64,000 bases of DNA from Dipteris shenzhenensis. Taxonomy: Eukaryota; Polypodiophyta; Polypodiopsida; Gleicheniales. Below, piece by piece: positions 9,771 to 20,664 of this stretch (position 1 is the first letter of the stretch; each line of letters opens with the position of its first letter). The translations under genes were made by a program, and so were the position numbers. The DNA is taken from assembly GCA_047967505.1 (NCBI GenBank), contig CM106540.1; one strand, given 5' to 3'. Under the pieces are notes generated by a model. The model was not told the origin of the DNA. It did no database searches and saw nothing but the letters and a program-made list of their open reading frames with translations.

Positions 9771-10872
9771 AATCCTGGCCATATGGTTATATAGAAGACT
9801 AGGAGCTTGGCAGCTATGGTGACCTCCCCGCCACCATGTGCACGTCGAACGGCCGATCTTTGGCATCGCCCTTCTTCTCCAGGTCTGTGGGCATTCGTAG
9901 GAGCGAGGGTGCTAGCAATGGCACTCGCAATCAACCGTGAGATCTCCCCACGACTTTTTCGTCATCCTCTGTCGTGTTCCGTCGACGGGTTTCCGTCGAT
10001 GGTCTAAAAGTTCGTCGAGCTGGTTCGGGTAATCCGGTACTTTGCTATGATCACTGGTCCGGCCTAGTGATCCCGTCGGTGGGGCATCCCTCTGTACCTA
10101 AGGACTCGAGCAATGGGTCGGTGGAGTGGCTGTGTGAAGCCTCCCAAGCTTCGACGTGACGGAATTGCAGTTTCGTCACCTTCCATCGTCGATGGCGGGG
10201 TCTCAGTCGGCTCGTTCTCTATCATCTGAGCTCCGCGGGTCCTGCGGCTTTGTAGGGGAGATAATCAGGAGGGTATCTCAACCCTCACAAACTCCTGGAT
10301 CGAACGGATCCCTACAGAGGCTGCACTGCTCTCTGGTTCGGCCGAAAATGGCTCTGAGGTAGCACCTCGTCCATCCCCGCATCCTCCACGAGTTCTTGAT
10401 CGATCTGCCCTTTGGTGGGCTTCTTCTCCAAGCCAAGGGGAAGCCATGGATCGAAGGTAGGCTGCTGAAACCACCTACACATTCAACACTTAACGAAAGG
10501 GGAGGGGAGAACGATGCTTTCCATTTAACTACCTCATCGTTTGGAACCAAAAACATCCAGAGAGGGACATGAATGTCTTCTATTCCAAAAAGAAGAGGCC
10601 CTATGGGCAAAACACCACAGCGTAAGTTTAGAATGGGAGCATCTCTCTGATGCTGAAGCAAAAACCTCACAACACTCTCCAGGGTTACAGTAGGAGCTTG
10701 CAGCTCATGGTCTCTCCCAAGCTCTGATGTCCTGGACTTCTCTTGGCTCAGTCTATCCTGGAATCCTCTGTGTGTCCCTTTGAGTTTTGTATATTTTGAA
10801 TTTTTGAGGGAGTCTCCCTTTGGCTCCAACGTTCAGCCGCCTTCATTAAGGCTTCATTCCTCATTTGGTACT
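9771..10872. other. No recognisable gene
   Basis: About 1.1 kb of more GC-balanced DNA. A 183-residue minus-strand frame (10829-10278) and several shorter plus-strand frames cross it. None shows a domain I know, and none has flanking signals. It lies between the SINE cluster and a gypsy LTR and may be internal sequence of an old LTR element. I see no tandem repeat. Confidence 0.3.
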
Positions 10873-11134
10873 CTTTTCTCCAACAGTCACTTAGAAGGGC
10901 CAATCAATTCAAAATATCCATTTGAATTGAACCCTTTAGAGCCATAGTTGGGGAGTCCAACCTTACCATGGGTTGCTCCCCTTGGTTAGGTCCTAGAGAT
11001 GTCAAAGGGTTGCTCCCCCCTTGACCCAAAAGAGGGCAAGGACATCGTCCTTGCTGCCAATGTCGAGTCCGAAGGTCATGATGAAGGAGGGTTGGACTGA
11101 GACTCAGTCCCTTGTCAACGGGCCACCCGTTACA
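10873..11134 (-). mobile_element. Ty3/gypsy-type LTR, copy B
   Basis: About 260 bp closely matching 4892-5146 in the same orientation, starting TGTAACGGGTGGCC on the minus strand. Purine-rich sequence (GGGAAGGGGGGGGGG) precedes it, as expected for a 3' LTR. So copies A and B are probably 3' LTRs of two elements, or the pair of one rearranged element. The similarity ends at the same TTTTCTCC as copy A. Confidence 0.6.
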
Positions 11135-11285
11135 CCCCCCCCCCTTCCCACACCCCATCCCCCCCTCCATGCCCCCCACCCCCCCAACCCACCATGCCCC
11201 CCCCCTTGCGCGCATGTGCGTACCCCCCCTCCCATGGCCCATGCCCCTCCCCATGCCTCCCACCCTCCCCTTGTGCACATGTCAC
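11135..11285. repeat. C-rich low-complexity tract
   Basis: Plus strand is built of CCCCCC, CATGCCCC and CACCC blocks. On the minus strand it supplies the polypurine run before LTR copy B. Open frames on both strands are compositional artefacts. Confidence 0.7.
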
Positions 11286-11289
11286 GTAC

Positions 11290-14185
11290 CCTCAAGTACC
11301 ACCAATATCTATGGTGATAACTATGGTAACTCCGGCAAGAGTAACTACAGTATCTTCAACTGTACCTACACCATCGAGTGCTGCAACTACAGGAACAAGA
11401 AGGAGTGATCATGGAGCAGATTCAAGTTCTACAGCTATTCCCAGAAAGAGATAAAAAATAACTCCTACTCCACGTGTAGATTGTTCAAGTGCAGGTTATT
11501 TAAAACCAGGCGAAAAATTGGATAGCGATGAAGAGGAGGATCCGCAAGAAGAAGATACAAGTCTCGAAGACTTTTCTATAAAAGTGGCAGACTTACATCC
11601 TCCAGAGGATGAGGGATACATTTGGGGATTTTCACAATTCAGCGTGGCCACAATGCTTATTGATCGAGCTTCGTTGTTCACAAATCAAAGAAAGCTAGAT
11701 AAGATATTTGCATGCAAATTGTATGAAGATACGAGGAAAACAAGAACTCCAGTTGCCACTAATATCACTCTTCGTCCTATGGCGTTTAAGAGACTTCAAG
11801 AAGATGATCCTACATTGCCTGATGTCACATTTCAAAAGCGTGTGGACTTTCTTGATGCTTTTGAGAACTTTAGAAGGAGTGACTTTGTTCGTGGAGAGGC
11901 TTTGTACCAAAGCCGATATGGGACTGACATCGAGAAGAGATACATGCTGGCAAAGAATAGATTCTTGGAAAGATGAAGGTTTGAGCCCATTGATGGGCAA
12001 CACTTTTGTGAAGCTTGCAGGATCGCCCTTGATGAGGGAAGAAAAGGAAACTTGCCATAGATTGAGTGGATGGAAAAGTTTCAACGGGTCATTTGTCATA
12101 TATGCATATTTAACGATGACTCGAAGTACATTCTAGAATCAGAAAGGCTGAATTTTGCTCCATTTAGGTTGAAAAAAAGCTCTTCTCGTTTTGATAAAGG
12201 CAAGGGAGTTATGGATGGGCTGTGGAAAGCCACAAACAGTGAAGGGCAGGAGACCTACATCTGAGTACATGGCAAAGAGGACTCGGTTCTATAGATGCTT
12301 GAAAGGTGTTGTAAGCAATACGCAAGGCATACCAAGTAATAAGGTTGAGGCAAAGGATTTGAACACCGCCATTGCAAGATACAGGGATGTTACTTGCATT
12401 GTCTTCCATGAGGACTTAGTGTTTCAGAGCATCGTGGATGTTTGCCAAGCATATGAAACAGGGAAGATATCCATTGAGGCACCAGAGCACATTGCAACTC
12501 AAAGGAAAGAAATAAAGAAACCGATGTCTATTGTTTGGTGGAGAGCATTAAGGTTTGTTCCAGATACAATAACAAAAGAAGTATGCAAGAAGATCCTAAG
12601 TGGTGACTGCTTCTTTGGAAAGCAGAGCAAGCATAGCAACTTGGATGAAGTGGTCACCCGAATGATTCAAAGTGAGGCTGCTCTCTCGGCACTATTATTT
12701 TTATTGAAATCTAATGATGAGTTAGCTGGCAAGTCAATTGATGTGGATAAGAAGAAAGCACTTAGCCTAGGTCAACTCCTTGATAAGACATGGGCTAGAA
12801 AGTGGTTGGCTTCAATGGATGCAGATGCCACACCAACAAAGGATCTAAGAGCTAAAATGCCAAAGGTTGTTGAGACAGAATATATGGACATCAAGAAAAA
12901 GGCCTTGCAGTCCACTACCCAAGGTAGAGCAATTGGTGGTTTAGATGATGGTTCTCCATACAATGAGCGGTCATGCTTGGGAGAAGCCATGCATATTTTT
13001 CATAGATGAATTGCAAGACCTTGCAGTGTCATAGATAGTTGAACTTGTGCGGTTTATCGTAGAAGTCCTATGGCAGATAAGAAAAGATCAACGTTGGTCC
13101 TGTTTGTGACAGAATCACAAAGGGATGCCTTGTATGTGAGTTTGACATCTGCATTTGGGTATTTACTTTCAAAAGTATACCATGGTATAGTCCTACGTAA
13201 TCATATGACTGTCTTGGAAGGCACTGCCATTCAAGTCTTGTAGCCTTTCTTGATGTGCTTCTTATCCAGGGGTGGTGGCAATCTAATCCAAATTCCTTTA
13301 AGGACTCTCGAGCTTCATTACTTTGAGGACAATAAGGTTAAGCTTGATGCAACAATGGTGGATTACAGAAAGCCGATGGATCCTGATGTGATACTAAAGA
13401 TGACAAAGAATTTACTGAATGATGGGTGGGAAGTAGCATTGTATCGAATGGGTTTTGCTACTGAGAAATTGCTATGCCAAGGTAGAAATGTAAATGTCAT
13501 TGATACCCCCCATCAAATTGAGTTCTTTGACACATATTACAGTTGCACTACCTTCTTTGAAGAGGAAAATGTCAAAGAAGAGGGTAGTGAGTCTGAGGGT
13601 GATGATTCTAGCTCAGGTGATGATGAGGATGAAAGCTCTGCATCCGATGACTTACGGCAAGAAGAAATCCGCACAAAGAATAAGCGTGATCAATTGTCAA
13701 CTAGAGTCAAGGAGGTTCCACTCATCATACGGGAAGGCTCGCGGCAGCAAGAAGTAGTAGTACAGCACGTCACAGGAAAAGGTAAGGCTAAAGAGGTGGA
13801 AGCACTTCCCTTGAAATTAAAAGTGAGGAAGGCACCCTTGATCTTGGGTGAAGGACAGGCAAGTGGATCAAACAAGGAAGCCTTACTCAAAGAAGGTATG
13901 GACGAGGCAAAGCATGACCAAGAGGAGTTACCAAGAGGCATAGATGGTTCTTCAACCATGACCTTACAGACTCCAGAGCAACCTACCAGTCAGGAACCTA
14001 GTAGCCAGGTCCCTACTCACCAAGAACTTGGTCATGAGACTCTAGAGCAGCCTACTAGTCAAGTGCTTGGAACTGAAGAGCAAACTACTGAGGACCTTGC
14101 TACTGAGACTCCAGACTTAGAGCAGCCTATTAGTCAGGACCCTGGTAGTCAAGGGCCTGGCATTGAGGACATTGGTACTGAGTAA
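11290..14185 (+). pseudogene. ParB-like plus methyltransferase-like gene, copy A
   Basis: A long plus-strand coding relic aligned over most of its length with copy B (52635-55575). Readable blocks in order: GYIWG...IDRASLFTNQRKLD (11610-11700); a ParB-like domain whose box PIDGQHFCEACRIAL (about 11988-12032) keeps the GQH of ParB; a conserved middle with PMSIVWWR (about 12523-12546); a strand and helix PMADKKRSTLVLFVT (about 13070-13114); then DGWEVALYRMGFATEKLL (about 13420-13475), which sits where motif I of a methyltransferase would be; an acidic tract; and a Gln/Pro/Thr tail with EQPTSQ repeats. Stops at 11452, 11974, 12058 and 13241, plus frame changes near 12255, 13010 and 13070, break it. 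The methyltransferase identity is weaker than at 378-1901 because the DPPY box is not preserved. Confidence 0.5.
13250..14185 (+). CDS. C-terminal open frame of copy A
   Basis: 311 codons, the longest intact piece of copy A. Residues 1-100 include the motif-I-like segment and NVNVIDTPHQIEFFDTYYS, which copy B matches. Residues 105-135 are acidic and serine-rich. Residues 210-311 are low-complexity with repeated EQPTSQ, EQPISQ and DLATE-type phrases, not seen in copy B. The start given is only the first ATG after the TAG at 13241, so the true frame begins upstream. Confidence 0.45.
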   Translation: MMCFLSRGGGNLIQIPLRTLELHYFEDNKVKLDATMVDYRKPMDPDVILKMTKNLLNDGWEVALYRMGFATEKLLCQGRNVNVIDTPHQIEFFDTYYSCTTFFEEENVKEEGSESEGDDSSSGDDEDESSASDDLRQEEIRTKNKRDQLSTRVKEVPLIIREGSRQQEVVVQHVTGKGKAKEVEALPLKLKVRKAPLILGEGQASGSNKEALLKEGMDEAKHDQEELPRGIDGSSTMTLQTPEQPTSQEPSSQVPTHQELGHETLEQPTSQVLGTEEQTTEDLATETPDLEQPISQDPGSQGPGIEDIGTE

Positions 14186-14524
14186 CATGATGGCTGACGG
14201 CTTTGTAATCACAAGTTTTGAACTTTTATGTAAAGCGAATATCTAATAAAATGTTTACTACTTTTTTGATTTCTTTACTCTCATTATTGTGTATAAAGAT
14301 TGTTTATGAGGGCCATTTTATACTTAATGGTGTATTTTAAACTTTATGTCAAATGTATTTTTTTAGTTAAGGGTGTTTTTTAATATCAAGTGTGGTGTAT
14401 ATGTACACCACTTACACATAAAAGGATTTAGCTACACTACCTTTCTAAGGGCTTTATGTACACCACCTTTCTAAAAGAAATGGTCATAAAGGTGTGTGCA
14501 CACCACTTATACATAAAGGTGTTT
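14186..14524. repeat. 3' flank with GGTGTA/TACACC hairpins
   Basis: Directly after the stop of copy A. Short palindromes built on GGTGTA...TACACC occur at 14394-14409 and, as GGTGTGTGCACACC, at 14491-14504. A half-site TGTACACCACC lies at about 14456. Phrases such as TTACACATAAA and TTATACATAAA are repeated between them. The same kind of hairpin follows DUF7869 copy 2 (27805-27950). Confidence 0.55.
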
Positions 14525-14830
14525 ACTTTTCATGCACCTCAACCTAGTTTAACTTGACTTGGGTGTAAAGTGGAGCCCCCATCCGATAAGTACTTGTTTG
14601 AATAACACACCTAGGACCGTGTTTTTTAATGGTTGTGCATTACACTAAGGCAAAAAAGGTGTTTTATGCTTGATCGACAATGCAAAGCATATCCGATGGG
14701 CATAATACTTTGCACACACCTTAAACTAGGTGAAATTGACTTACATGCAAAGTGGAGCACCCATCCCATAAGTACTTAATCGGATAACATACCTAGCAGC
14801 GTGTTTTTTTACGAATGTGCATGACACGAG
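14525..14830. repeat. Tandem duplication, period about 180 bp
   Basis: Segments at about 14525-14655 and 14708-14830 are related. Both read CACCTYAA-CTAG, then AAAGTGGAGCMCCCATCC, ATAAGTACTT, CCTAG, GTGTTTTTT and TGTGCAT in the same order. No coding content. Confidence 0.6.
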
Positions 14831-15210
14831 CAAACCTTCTCCTGCCATTAGAGAGCCCGGTGTATCTCGCCGATCTTTTTGAGTCCAGCAGTCATGTTTC
14901 GGTCTTGGGCAGCACATCAACGAAAGCAGGTCGGGATTCACAGTACCAGCAGCAGCGAGAATACTAATATCTCACTCTGTGAGGGATTGTTACCAACTTC
15001 ATCATCTTCTTTACCAAGAAAGTCGATGGTTCTTCAGGCCAAAAATGTAAAATTCCACAAGGTGTGCTATACGTCTCGGTCTCTTGGACGAGGCTCGATG
15101 CAAGACCAGAGCCACCATGACTCCCGTGGGACATATCCTGGGTCTAAACAATGACAGGAGGTCCCCCAAAGTGATCAGTGTGTCCCCTCGATGTCTCGTG
15201 TGTCGTGCTG
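14831..15210. other. No gene seen
   Basis: About 380 bases between two duplicated regions. Short frames on both strands lack any recognisable domain. The end overlaps the approach to the 181-bp duplication. Confidence 0.35.
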
Positions 15211-15573
15211 CGATCGTTGGGTTGGGGTCTCTGTCATGTCTGCGGCTAGAGACTGAGCAATCAATGTCACTCGATGGGAAGAACTCTGTGATCCTACTCT
15301 GAGAGGTGTCTAATGATGTGGCCAAGCCCCGTCGCCTGAGTAAGTACTCTCTGTGTCGGACCCCCTCGTGAATGAAGGCCGCAAGGCATTGCGATCGTCG
15401 GGTTGGGGTCTCTGTCATGTCTGCGGCTAGAGACTGAGCAATCAATGTCACTTGATGGGAAGAACTCTGTGATCCTGCTCTAAGAGGTGTCTAATGATGT
15501 GGCCAAGCCCCGCGTCGCCTAAGTAAGTACTCTCTGTGTCGGACCCCCTCGTGAATGAAGGCCGCGAGGCATC
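15211..15573. repeat. 181-bp tandem duplication
   Basis: CGATCGTTGGGTTGGGG at 15211 recurs as CGATCGTCGGGTTGGGG at 15392. The following text (GTCTCTGTCATGTCTGCGG through CCCTCGTGAATGAAGGCCGC) is nearly identical in both copies. The two copies are adjacent, so this is a recent two-copy tandem repeat. Confidence 0.85.
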
Positions 15574-15671
15574 TCTGATCTGGATAGGCGAGGAATCTGA
15601 AAAAAGCTCGGAGCTATCTCTAAAGAGACAGTGGTAGCGACCTTGGATCTCGTAGTACACTGGGCACCTAA

Positions 15672-16373
15672 ATGGTCTAGGAAAGGATTATGCACAATTC
15701 CGGACATCCATTGCCATCCATGAAAAATTTCCTGATTTTGAGGAGTTGATTGCTCTTCTAATTTCTGAAGAGCAGAGAAATGGTGGTGCATCTTCTTTAG
15801 GAAGAACTTCAAAAGAAACTGTCTTCTACTGAAATGTTGGAAGAGGTAGAGGTAGAGGAAGAGCAGGCTGATCTGGAGTGATCTGGAGGCCGTGGCAGAA
15901 ATCAGAATATGTAGCAAATTCAAGAAAACTAGTCCTATGGAGGAGGACATGGTAACTTTAAAGGCAGGGGGGGCCAAAGAGGTCGTGGTGGATGGCAGAG
16001 AGGCCAAAATGCAAACAGCAATGTTGAATGCTACTACTGTGGTAAAATGGGTCATACGGCTAAAGACTGCTATAAAAAGCAGAATGACATCATGAATGGA
16101 AAATTGCAGCAAGGCAATTATGCATCCTCTAGTATACAGGGTGATGAAAGAAATGAGCATTTGTTTATGGTGCAGCACATGACCAATTCTGTGACAAGTG
16201 CAGTAGAAAGAAATTATGTGTGGTATGTTGACTCAGGTGCATCAAACCACATGACAGGTCATGCAGAATGGATGCAAGATGTAAGGAAAATGGAAAGACC
16301 AGGATTTGTGGAGACTAGTGATGATACTGCACATCCTATTGTGCAGATTAGTAAAATTCCTTTGTCTATGTAG
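15672..16373 (+). pseudogene. Copia 1 gag end and protease
   Basis: Begins in the middle of a UBN2-type gag (NGLGKDYAQF in copia 2), runs through a Gly/Arg-rich segment, and then a CCHC knuckle, CYYCGKMGHTAKDC, at about 16031-16072. Then comes the aspartic protease start, WYVDSGASNHMTG (about 16221-16259). A TAG at 16371-16373 interrupts, and sequence downstream continues in the same frame. Gag packages element RNA; the protease cleaves the polyprotein. Confidence 0.8.
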
Positions 16374-17560
16374 GATGGGAAAAATAAATACCTGTCTGAT
16401 GTATTTCATGTCCCAAATATCACCAAGAACCTGGTTTCTATTGGTCAAATGGTTGAGCAGGGCTTGCAGGTTAGATTTAATCCTCATGGATGCTTTGTTG
16501 AGGATATGAAAAATAAAGGTCGCTTGATAGCAAAAGGGAAGAAGAAGGGCAGGATGTTTATGTTGGATGTAGACATGCCTAAATTGAGTGCAGCAATGTT
16601 TGCACATGGGACCGATGTAGTTGCAAATATTGATATCTGGCATAAACGCATTGGTCATGTTAATGTACAGTGAGTTAAATTAATGCAGGCCCAAAATATT
16701 GTTGCAAGATTGCCTAAGTTCAAGGTTGCAGAAATGCATAAGGTATGTGAAGCCGGTCAATTTGGAAAACAGGCAAGGAAACTTCCTAGACATGATCAAG
16801 AGAGTAAGAGGCCATTGGAATTAATTCACTTTGATGTGTGGACTACTAAAGCTACATCTATTGGAGGCTGTCATTATTTTGTCACTTTTATTGATGACTA
16901 CAGCAGAAAAGGTTGGGTGTATTTTATGAAAAAGAAAAGTAAGTGTTTGGGCATTTCAAAGCTTTTAAAGCTATGGTTGAGAAAGAAATAGGCCTACAAA
17001 TAAAATGCCTAAGGTCAGATGGAGGGGGAAAGTACCTCTCAAATGAGTTTGCAAGGTTCCTGCAGGAGCATGGCATAAAGCAACAATATTCATGCAGCCA
17101 TACCCCACAGCAAAATAAACTTGCAGAAAGGAAAACCATGCATATTGGAGAGGTATCTCATGCCATGCTCAACAAAAAAGTCCTACCATATTATTATTGG
17201 GCTGAAGCAGTTGCTACAGTAGTCTACATAATGAACAGGACTCCCACTACAGCAATACATGGCATGACGCCAGAGGAGAGGTATACTAGTAGGAAAGCAG
17301 ATATTTCTCATTTGAAAGTTTTTGGTTGCATTGCCTATGTTCATGTGCCAGATGAGTTGAGATCCAAGTTGGATCCAAAAGCTGAGAAGTGCATCTTTAT
17401 TGGTTATTCTCTGCAGCAGAAAGGGTATAGATGCTATAACCCTTCTACTTGTAAGTTCACAGTGAGCAGAGATGTTGTTTTTGATGAGATGAGCAGCTGG
17501 TATAAACCAGTAACTGTGATTGATGATGTAGATGCACAAAATGGTAAATTTGCTGCATAG
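16374..17560 (+). pseudogene. Copia 1 GAG-pre-integrase and integrase
   Basis: The GAG-pre-integrase zinc region is represented by WHKRIGHVN (about 16639-16665). It is followed by the integrase core: HFDVWTTK with the first catalytic D, FIDDYSRKGWVYFMK, then LRSDGGGKYLSNEF with the second D and HTPQQNKLAERK. The remainder (VFGCIAYVHVPDELRSKLDPK, CIFIGYS) is the usual integrase C-terminal section. A stop near 16673 and a frame change near 16943-16990 split the frame. Normal job: insertion of element cDNA. Confidence 0.85.
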
Positions 17561-17803
17561 AATTCACAGCAACAATCACAAAATATTAGTGGACCTGTAG
17601 TGTCCTCTAGCAATGGTTCACATACTTCACCATGGATAGGCATATTGAGATCAGGAGAATCTCCTCAAAGCAATGCAGATAGTGGTATGCAAGTATCACG
17701 AAAGGGAAAAGAGAAAGTAGATCAGCCCATGGTTGATGTGAATGCAGGTCACTCTTATGTGGATGGTGAATCCAGTGGCTCAAAATAGAGCCTTGATGAT
17801 GAG

Positions 17804-18853
17804 TTGGGTATTCCTTCTGTTGTTACACCTAGAGTAAGGAAGACAAGGGATGTTTTGAGAGCACTTGGTAGTGAGCCTTTTTTGCGCAAGTCTACCAGAG
17901 TTAAGTATCTTGTGGATAGGCTGAAATATGATGGATTTACAGCCATTCACTATGCCTATATGGTCAAAGTGATACATGAACCAGAACCCACTTCTTTTGA
18001 GCAAGCCATGGCAAAAGAAAAATGGGAGAAAGCCATGGATGAAGAAATGGATGCCTTGGAAGCAAATGCTACATGGGAATTGGTGCCTTTGCCTAAATAC
18101 AAGAATGCAATTGGCTACAAGTGGGTTTATAAGGTGAAGCACAATGCAGATGGTTCTATGAGTAGATACAAGGCAAGATTAGTTGTCAAGGGGTATGCAC
18201 AGACATATGGCATTGATTATGAAGAAACATTCAGTCCGGTTGCAAGGATGGCAACCGTAAGAGCAGTCATTGCTATGGCTGCATCAAAGGGATGGTCTTT
18301 ACATCAGATGGATGTAAAGAATGCCTTCTTGCATGGTGATTTGCAAGAAGAGGTCTATATGGAGCAGCCATCAGGTTATGTTCATGCTGTTCATCCTGAG
18401 TTTGTTTGCAGGTTGAACAAAGCCTTGTATGGCTTGAAGCAAGCACCCAGAGCATGGTCTGACAAGATAGGACAGTATCTTGTCACTATTGGCTTTCAGA
18501 TTTCCAAGGCAGATTTCTCACTTTATGTGAGAAAAATAGAGAAAGGCATTATGCTGCTTGCCATTTATGTTGATGATTTGATCATCACAGGTGATAGTGA
18601 TGAAGATATCCTTCATGTGAAAATGCTATTGAAGCAGAAGTTTGAGATGAAGGATTTGGGAGAGCTGCATTATTTCTTGGGCATTGAGGTGATTAGATCC
18701 ACAAGTGGGATATGGCTCTTGCAGACGCAGTATGGATTGGACATGTTGTCCAAATATGGGATGACAGGCTGTAAGCCTATTTCAGTTCCTTTGGAGCAAA
18801 ATGTGAAGTTGAGTGCAGATGCAGGTGAGCTTTTGGAAGAGCATACTATGTAG
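17804..18853 (+). pseudogene. Copia 1 reverse transcriptase
   Basis: A 349-residue open frame with the RVT_2 domain typical of copia. WEKAMDEEMDAL begins at residue 74, LVVKGYAQ lies at 126-133, MDVKNAFLHG at 169-178, LYGLKQAPRAW at 208-218, and the catalytic YVDDLIITG at 255-263. It ends at a TAG (18851-18853) in a phrase normally reading on into the RT thumb, and the next codons continue sensibly, so the stop is a mutation. The RT core itself is undamaged. Confidence 0.9.
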
Positions 18854-19632
18854 AGACTGATAGTAGGAAGTTTGATTTATATGCCTATTACTAGGCCAGA
18901 TTTGAGCTATGCTATTGGGTTGGTAAGTTAGTTTATGCAGGCTCCAAGGAAACCACATTTGGATGCGGCTACACGCATACTGAGGTATGTGAAGTCCACA
19001 TTGCAGTATGGACTATTTTATGAGACTGGGGTTCAGATACAATTGCATGGATACACTGGTAGTATTTCTGATAGACGATCTACTAGTATGGACTATTTTA
19101 TGAGACTGGGGTTCATATATAATTGCATGCTGATTGGGCTGGTAGTATTTCTGATAGACGATGTACCAGTGGATATGTGTTTTCTTTTGGGAGTGTTGCA
19201 ATCACTTGGAGCAGCAAGAAACAGCCTACACTTGCCTTGTCGAGCATAGAGGCTAAATACAAGGGTGCAACAATGGCTGCATGTGAGGCAGCTTGGTTGC
19301 ATAAGCTACTTTATGATATGCATTAGTCTATAGATGGGCCACTTGTCATTTATTGTGACAACATGAGCAGTATACACTTGGCAAATAACCCAATCTATCA
19401 TGCTAGAACAAAGCACATTGAGGTACATTATCACTATGTGCGAGAGAAGGCTCTAGTAGGTTTTATTGATCTAGTTTATGTCAGCACAAAGGATCAGGTA
19501 GCCGACATATTCACGAAGGCATTGGGCGCAGAGAATCTGTGCAAGTTCAGAGACCTGCTTGGTGTGCAGGAATTGGGATTGAGCTCGAGGGGGAGTGTTG
19601 AGATATCAAGCTACACTCGTGATATGCCAGGG
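18854..19632 (+). pseudogene. Copia 1 RNase H and C-terminus
   Basis: Follows the RT in the same frame (GSLIYMPITRPDLSYAIG). Later blocks SSIEAKYKGATMAACEAAWL, IYCDNMSS and HARTKHIEVHYHYVRE are the copia RNase H. The block ADIFTKALG marks the usual C-terminus. An 80-bp duplication (GTATGGACTATTTTATGAGA at 19006 and 19086) disrupts the frame. A stop also occurs at 19324. Confidence 0.85.
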
Positions 19633-19967
19633 TGACCATTGTGCATTTATGTCACCGACTTGTTAGCTGTAGATGCGGTTGGTACATTGCCCATGAATAA
19701 TAGCTGGATGACAGCTATCTTTATGTACTCTAGTTAGTGGCTCAGTTAGTATGCCACCTAGGTTAGCAGAGTTTGGTTTGAGACCCACATATAGGGTTCC
19801 CCTATTCCTTTTGTACTAAGAGAGAGTTCTTTTGGCTTTCACAACTAAGAAAAGGAAAACTGTTTTCAGCCTTCACCTTTGTGTGTATTCCCCCATTGTG
19901 TATGTGAGAAAGCTGCAAGTGAGATTCCTTACTTCTCTCCCACTCTCTTCATAGTACTGTACGAACA
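19596..19967 (+). mobile_element. Copia 1 3' LTR
   Basis: Begins TGTTGAGATATC at 19596 immediately after the polypurine tract GAGGGGGAG. A likely end is GAACA near 19967, which would give TGTT...AACA ends. The end is a guess because no second LTR copy is present in the window. About 180 bases of unassigned sequence separate it from the next LTR at 20148. Confidence 0.65.
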
Positions 19968-20264
19968 AGAGGGCCCAGAACCCCTCCAGACTGATTGTCA
20001 CAAGCATTAATCTTCTAGAAGTCTAGAGAGGGGCTATTGTAATTGAGGTCCCTCTCAAACTTCTTACACGCATGCAGGCCAAGGCAATGAAGGAGAGCAA
20101 CTCTCCAGATGCTGCAGCTGATACTTCCTAACCTAGAGGTAAAAGCTTGTTGTCTCTGTGCCAACATGGACTTAGGTAGAACAGAATGTGTGTGTAGAGT
20201 AGCGGCAAAGCTCCGCTTGTACTTGCATAAGGCTAGAAATAATCCCTCTTAGAAATCCAACTTG

Positions 20265-20620
20265 CATGTTCTACATGCAAGTTCTACATACAACTCCCTC
20301 ATGCGAGTTGTACATGTGAGTTGTACATGCAAGTTCTACATGCGAGTTGTACATATGACTTCTACATGCAACTTCTATATGCGAGTTCTACATGTAGAAA
20401 GAGAATGTGTTACAACTTCTATATGCGAGTTCTACATGTAGAAAGAGAATGCGTTACAACTTCTATATGCAAGTTCTACATGTAGAAAGACAATGTGTTA
20501 CAACTTCTATATGCGAGTTCTACATGTAGAAAGAGAATGTGTTACAACTTCTATATGCAAGTTCTACATGTAGAAAGAGAATGTGTTACAACTTCTACAT
20601 GTACAGAGAGAATGTGTTAC
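20265..20620 (+). repeat. 13-bp array in LTR R1
   Basis: Units of the type ATGCRAGTTSTAC on the plus strand, equal to GTASAACTYGCAT on the other strand. A longer variant period (GTTCTACATGTAGAAAGAGAATGTGTTACAA, split here into units) takes over after 20390. CATGTA and GTACATG make each unit partly palindromic. The counterpart arrays are in R3, R4 and R5. Confidence 0.8.
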
Positions 20621-20656
20621 ACTTCCTACATGCAAAGAGAGGATCTCTCCAACTTG

Positions 20657-20664
20657 TATATATA
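20657..20664 (+). promoter_or_regulatory. TATA box of R-family LTR
   Basis: TATATATA followed by CCCC and then, about 30 bases on, the conserved GAAGCC...CTCTTTGGGGCATTGTG. The same block is kept in R2 (about 28727), R3 (about 30400) and R4 (about 41943), as expected of an LTR promoter. R5 has lost it. Confidence 0.5.

Larger units (their letters stand above)
15661..19967 (+). mobile_element. Ty1/copia retrotransposon 1, 5'-truncated
   Basis: Plus-strand copia element in canonical order: gag end with zinc knuckle, protease, integrase, reverse transcriptase, RNase H, polypurine tract, 3' LTR. The 5' LTR, primer site and most of gag are missing; the copia sequence begins abruptly near 15672. 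Copia 2 at 23163-24523 is a closely related family member. Several stops and shifts (for example TAG at 16371 and 18851, and an 80-bp internal duplication at 19005-19165) make it non-autonomous. Confidence 0.9.
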
